NCBI GenBank assembly: GCA_025929715.1
Contig: JAICPS010000003.1
Location: forward strand, 1-37,296
Direction of reading: 5' to 3'
From: Anaerolineae bacterium
GTDB taxonomy: Bacteria; Chloroflexota; Anaerolineae; Promineifilales; Promineifilaceae
DNA length: 37,296 nucleotides
The notes beneath the pieces were generated by a model. The model did no database searches. It saw only the letters and a program-made list of their open reading frames with translations, and had not been told where the DNA came from. This document shows positions 35,804 through 37,296 of this stretch, in pieces (within the stretch, counting starts at the first letter, position 1; each line of letters opens with the position of its first letter). The position numbers and the translations under genes are program-made.

Positions 35804-37296
35804 ATGACTGAACCACAAACGAAAAACCGAATCGAGATCCCCGATTTTATTACCGTACGCGAACTGGCGACGCGCATGGACGTCAGCCCCATCAACGTCA
35901 TCAAGGAGCTGATGTCGAGTGGCATTATGGCCAACATCAATCAGCAGATTGATTTTGACACGGCTGCCATCGTCGCCGAAGAGTTTGGCTATGAGGCCGT
36001 CCAACCCGAGGTGGAGGTCGTTGAGGAGGAGGTCGGTGAACGGCCTGCCTGGCGCCTGATTCTGGCCGAAGAAGAAGCTGAGGATCTAGAGCCACGTCCT
36101 CCCGTCATTACCATGTTGGGTCACGTGGACCATGGCAAGACGTCGCTGCTAGATCTAATCCGTAAAACGAACGTACAGGAAGGTGAGGCCGGTGGTATCA
36201 CCCAGCATATAGGCGCCTACCAGGCCACGCATGACGACAGCCTGATTACATTTCTCGATACGCCGGGTCACGAAGCGTTTACCGCGATGCGCGCCCGCGG
36301 CGCTCAGGCCACCGATATTGCCATTCTCGTCGTGGCGGCCGACGATGGCGTGATGCCACAGACGAAAGAAGCTATCGACCACGCGCGTGCCGCGCATGTA
36401 CCAATTATTGTGGCGCTTAACAAGATCGATCTGCCCAACGCCAATCCGGCAGTTGTCAAGCAGCAACTGGCCGAACAGGATCTGGTACCCGATGAATGGG
36501 ATGGCGATACGATGGTCATCGAAGTCTCGGCCAAGGAGCAGTGGGGTATCGACGACCTGCTGGAAGCGATTCTACTTGTGGCCGAAGACATCAAGCCGCA
36601 GGCCAATCCCGATGCGGATGCTACAGGTACCGTGCTTGAAGCACGTATAGTGCGCGGGCGCGGCGTGACGGCCACCGTGCTGGTTCAAAACGGGACGCTT
36701 CGCGTTGGCGACACGTTGCTGGTCGGCGACCATTACGGGCGAATCCGCTCTATGTTTGATTTTACGGGCAGTCGAACGACGGAAGCGCGCCCCGCGACGC
36801 CTGTCTCGGTGTCTGGCCTGGATGGAATGCCCAAGGCCGGGGAGCAATTTGAGGTAGTAGACAGTGAGAAGACCGCGCGCAAGCTCATTGCAGAGCGCCA
36901 ACAAGCAGAAGTCATAGAGATTCGTGAGCGCAAAGGCGTCAGCCTGGACGAATTTTTCTCTTTGTTGCAAGAAGGCGAAGCCAAGACGCTGAACCTGGTA
37001 ATCAAGGCCGACGTGCAGGGTTCACTTGAACCAATCATTAGCTCTCTGGAAAAGCTGGGCCGCGACAATGAGGAGGTCGAGCTGGAAATACTGCATGCGA
37101 GTACGGGCAACGTCAGTGAGAACGATATCATGCTCGCCGCTGCGTCGGATGCCGTCGTACTGACCTTCAATGTCAGCATTGACCCTGCGGCGCGTGTGGC
37201 CGCCAGTAGCGAAGGCGTGCAGGTTAAGTCGTACAACATCATCTACAAACTCATCGAAGACATCGAAAAAGCGATGCGCGGCATGCTCGAGCCTGA
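35804..37296 (+). CDS. infB: Translation initiation factor IF-2, truncated by window end
   Basis: ATG 35804; MTEPQTKNRIEIPDFITVRELATRMDVSPINVIKELMSSGIMANINQQIDFDTAAIVAEEFG...PPVITMLGHVDHGKTSLLDLI...DTPGHEAFTAMRARGAQATDIAILVVAADDGVMPQTKEAI. No stop in window, so not in the ORF track. Confidence 0.97.
   Translation, partial: MTEPQTKNRIEIPDFITVRELATRMDVSPINVIKELMSSGIMANINQQIDFDTAAIVAEEFGYEAVQPEVEVVEEEVGERPAWRLILAEEEAEDLEPRPPVITMLGHVDHGKTSLLDLIRKTNVQEGEAGGITQHIGAYQATHDDSLITFLDTPGHEAFTAMRARGAQATDIAILVVAADDGVMPQTKEAIDHARAAHVPIIVALNKIDLPNANPAVVKQQLAEQDLVPDEWDGDTMVIEVSAKEQWGIDDLLEAILLVAEDIKPQANPDADATGTVLEARIVRGRGVTATVLVQNGTLRVGDTLLVGDHYGRIRSMFDFTGSRTTEARPATPVSVSGLDGMPKAGEQFEVVDSEKTARKLIAERQQAEVIEIRERKGVSLDEFFSLLQEGEAKTLNLVIKADVQGSLEPIISSLEKLGRDNEEVELEILHASTGNVSENDIMLAAASDAVVLTFNVSIDPAARVAASSEGVQVKSYNIIYKLIEDIEKAMRGMLEP

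Overview
The window is about 37.3 kb of GC-rich bacterial chromosome. Gene content and domain style suggest a Chloroflexota (Anaerolineae/Caldilineae-like) origin, which is inference. Most of it is ordinary housekeeping: murJ (partial, -), two membrane glycosyltransferases, psuG, a def-gatC-gatA-NTP transferase-aminotransferase-gatB run, tRNA-Glu(CTC), an ABC1/UbiB kinase, a threonine dehydratase-like gene, and a nusA-ylxR-infB operon (infB partial). The parts most worth a second look are: (1) a three-ORF, multi-GAF sensory cluster plus a lone receiver (19.4-25.7 kb), with a probable deletion or indel scar at the ORF1/ORF2 junction and a recurring half-GAF-like module; (2) a DnaQ-like exonuclease fused to a C-terminal WYL-like domain; (3) a divergent pair made of a membrane HExxH/TPR protein and a cNMP-binding/duplicated bPH2 membrane protein; (4) a 52-bp dispersed imperfect-palindromic repeat (47/52 identical) at two gene 3' ends 24 kb apart; (5) an 11-bp-period direct-repeat operator (CCTACnnnAAA x3, Pho-box-like spacing) and a possible structured RNA with a terminator in the murJ/GT-C intergenic region; (6) a rimP-leader-like attenuator directly upstream of nusA with rimP missing; (7) an ABC solute-binding lipoprotein with an 11-residue tandem-repeat linker and a strong hairpin before the permease gene. 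No CRISPR array, rRNA, transposase or prophage was recognised. All calls come from reading sequence and ORF translations; no database search was run.
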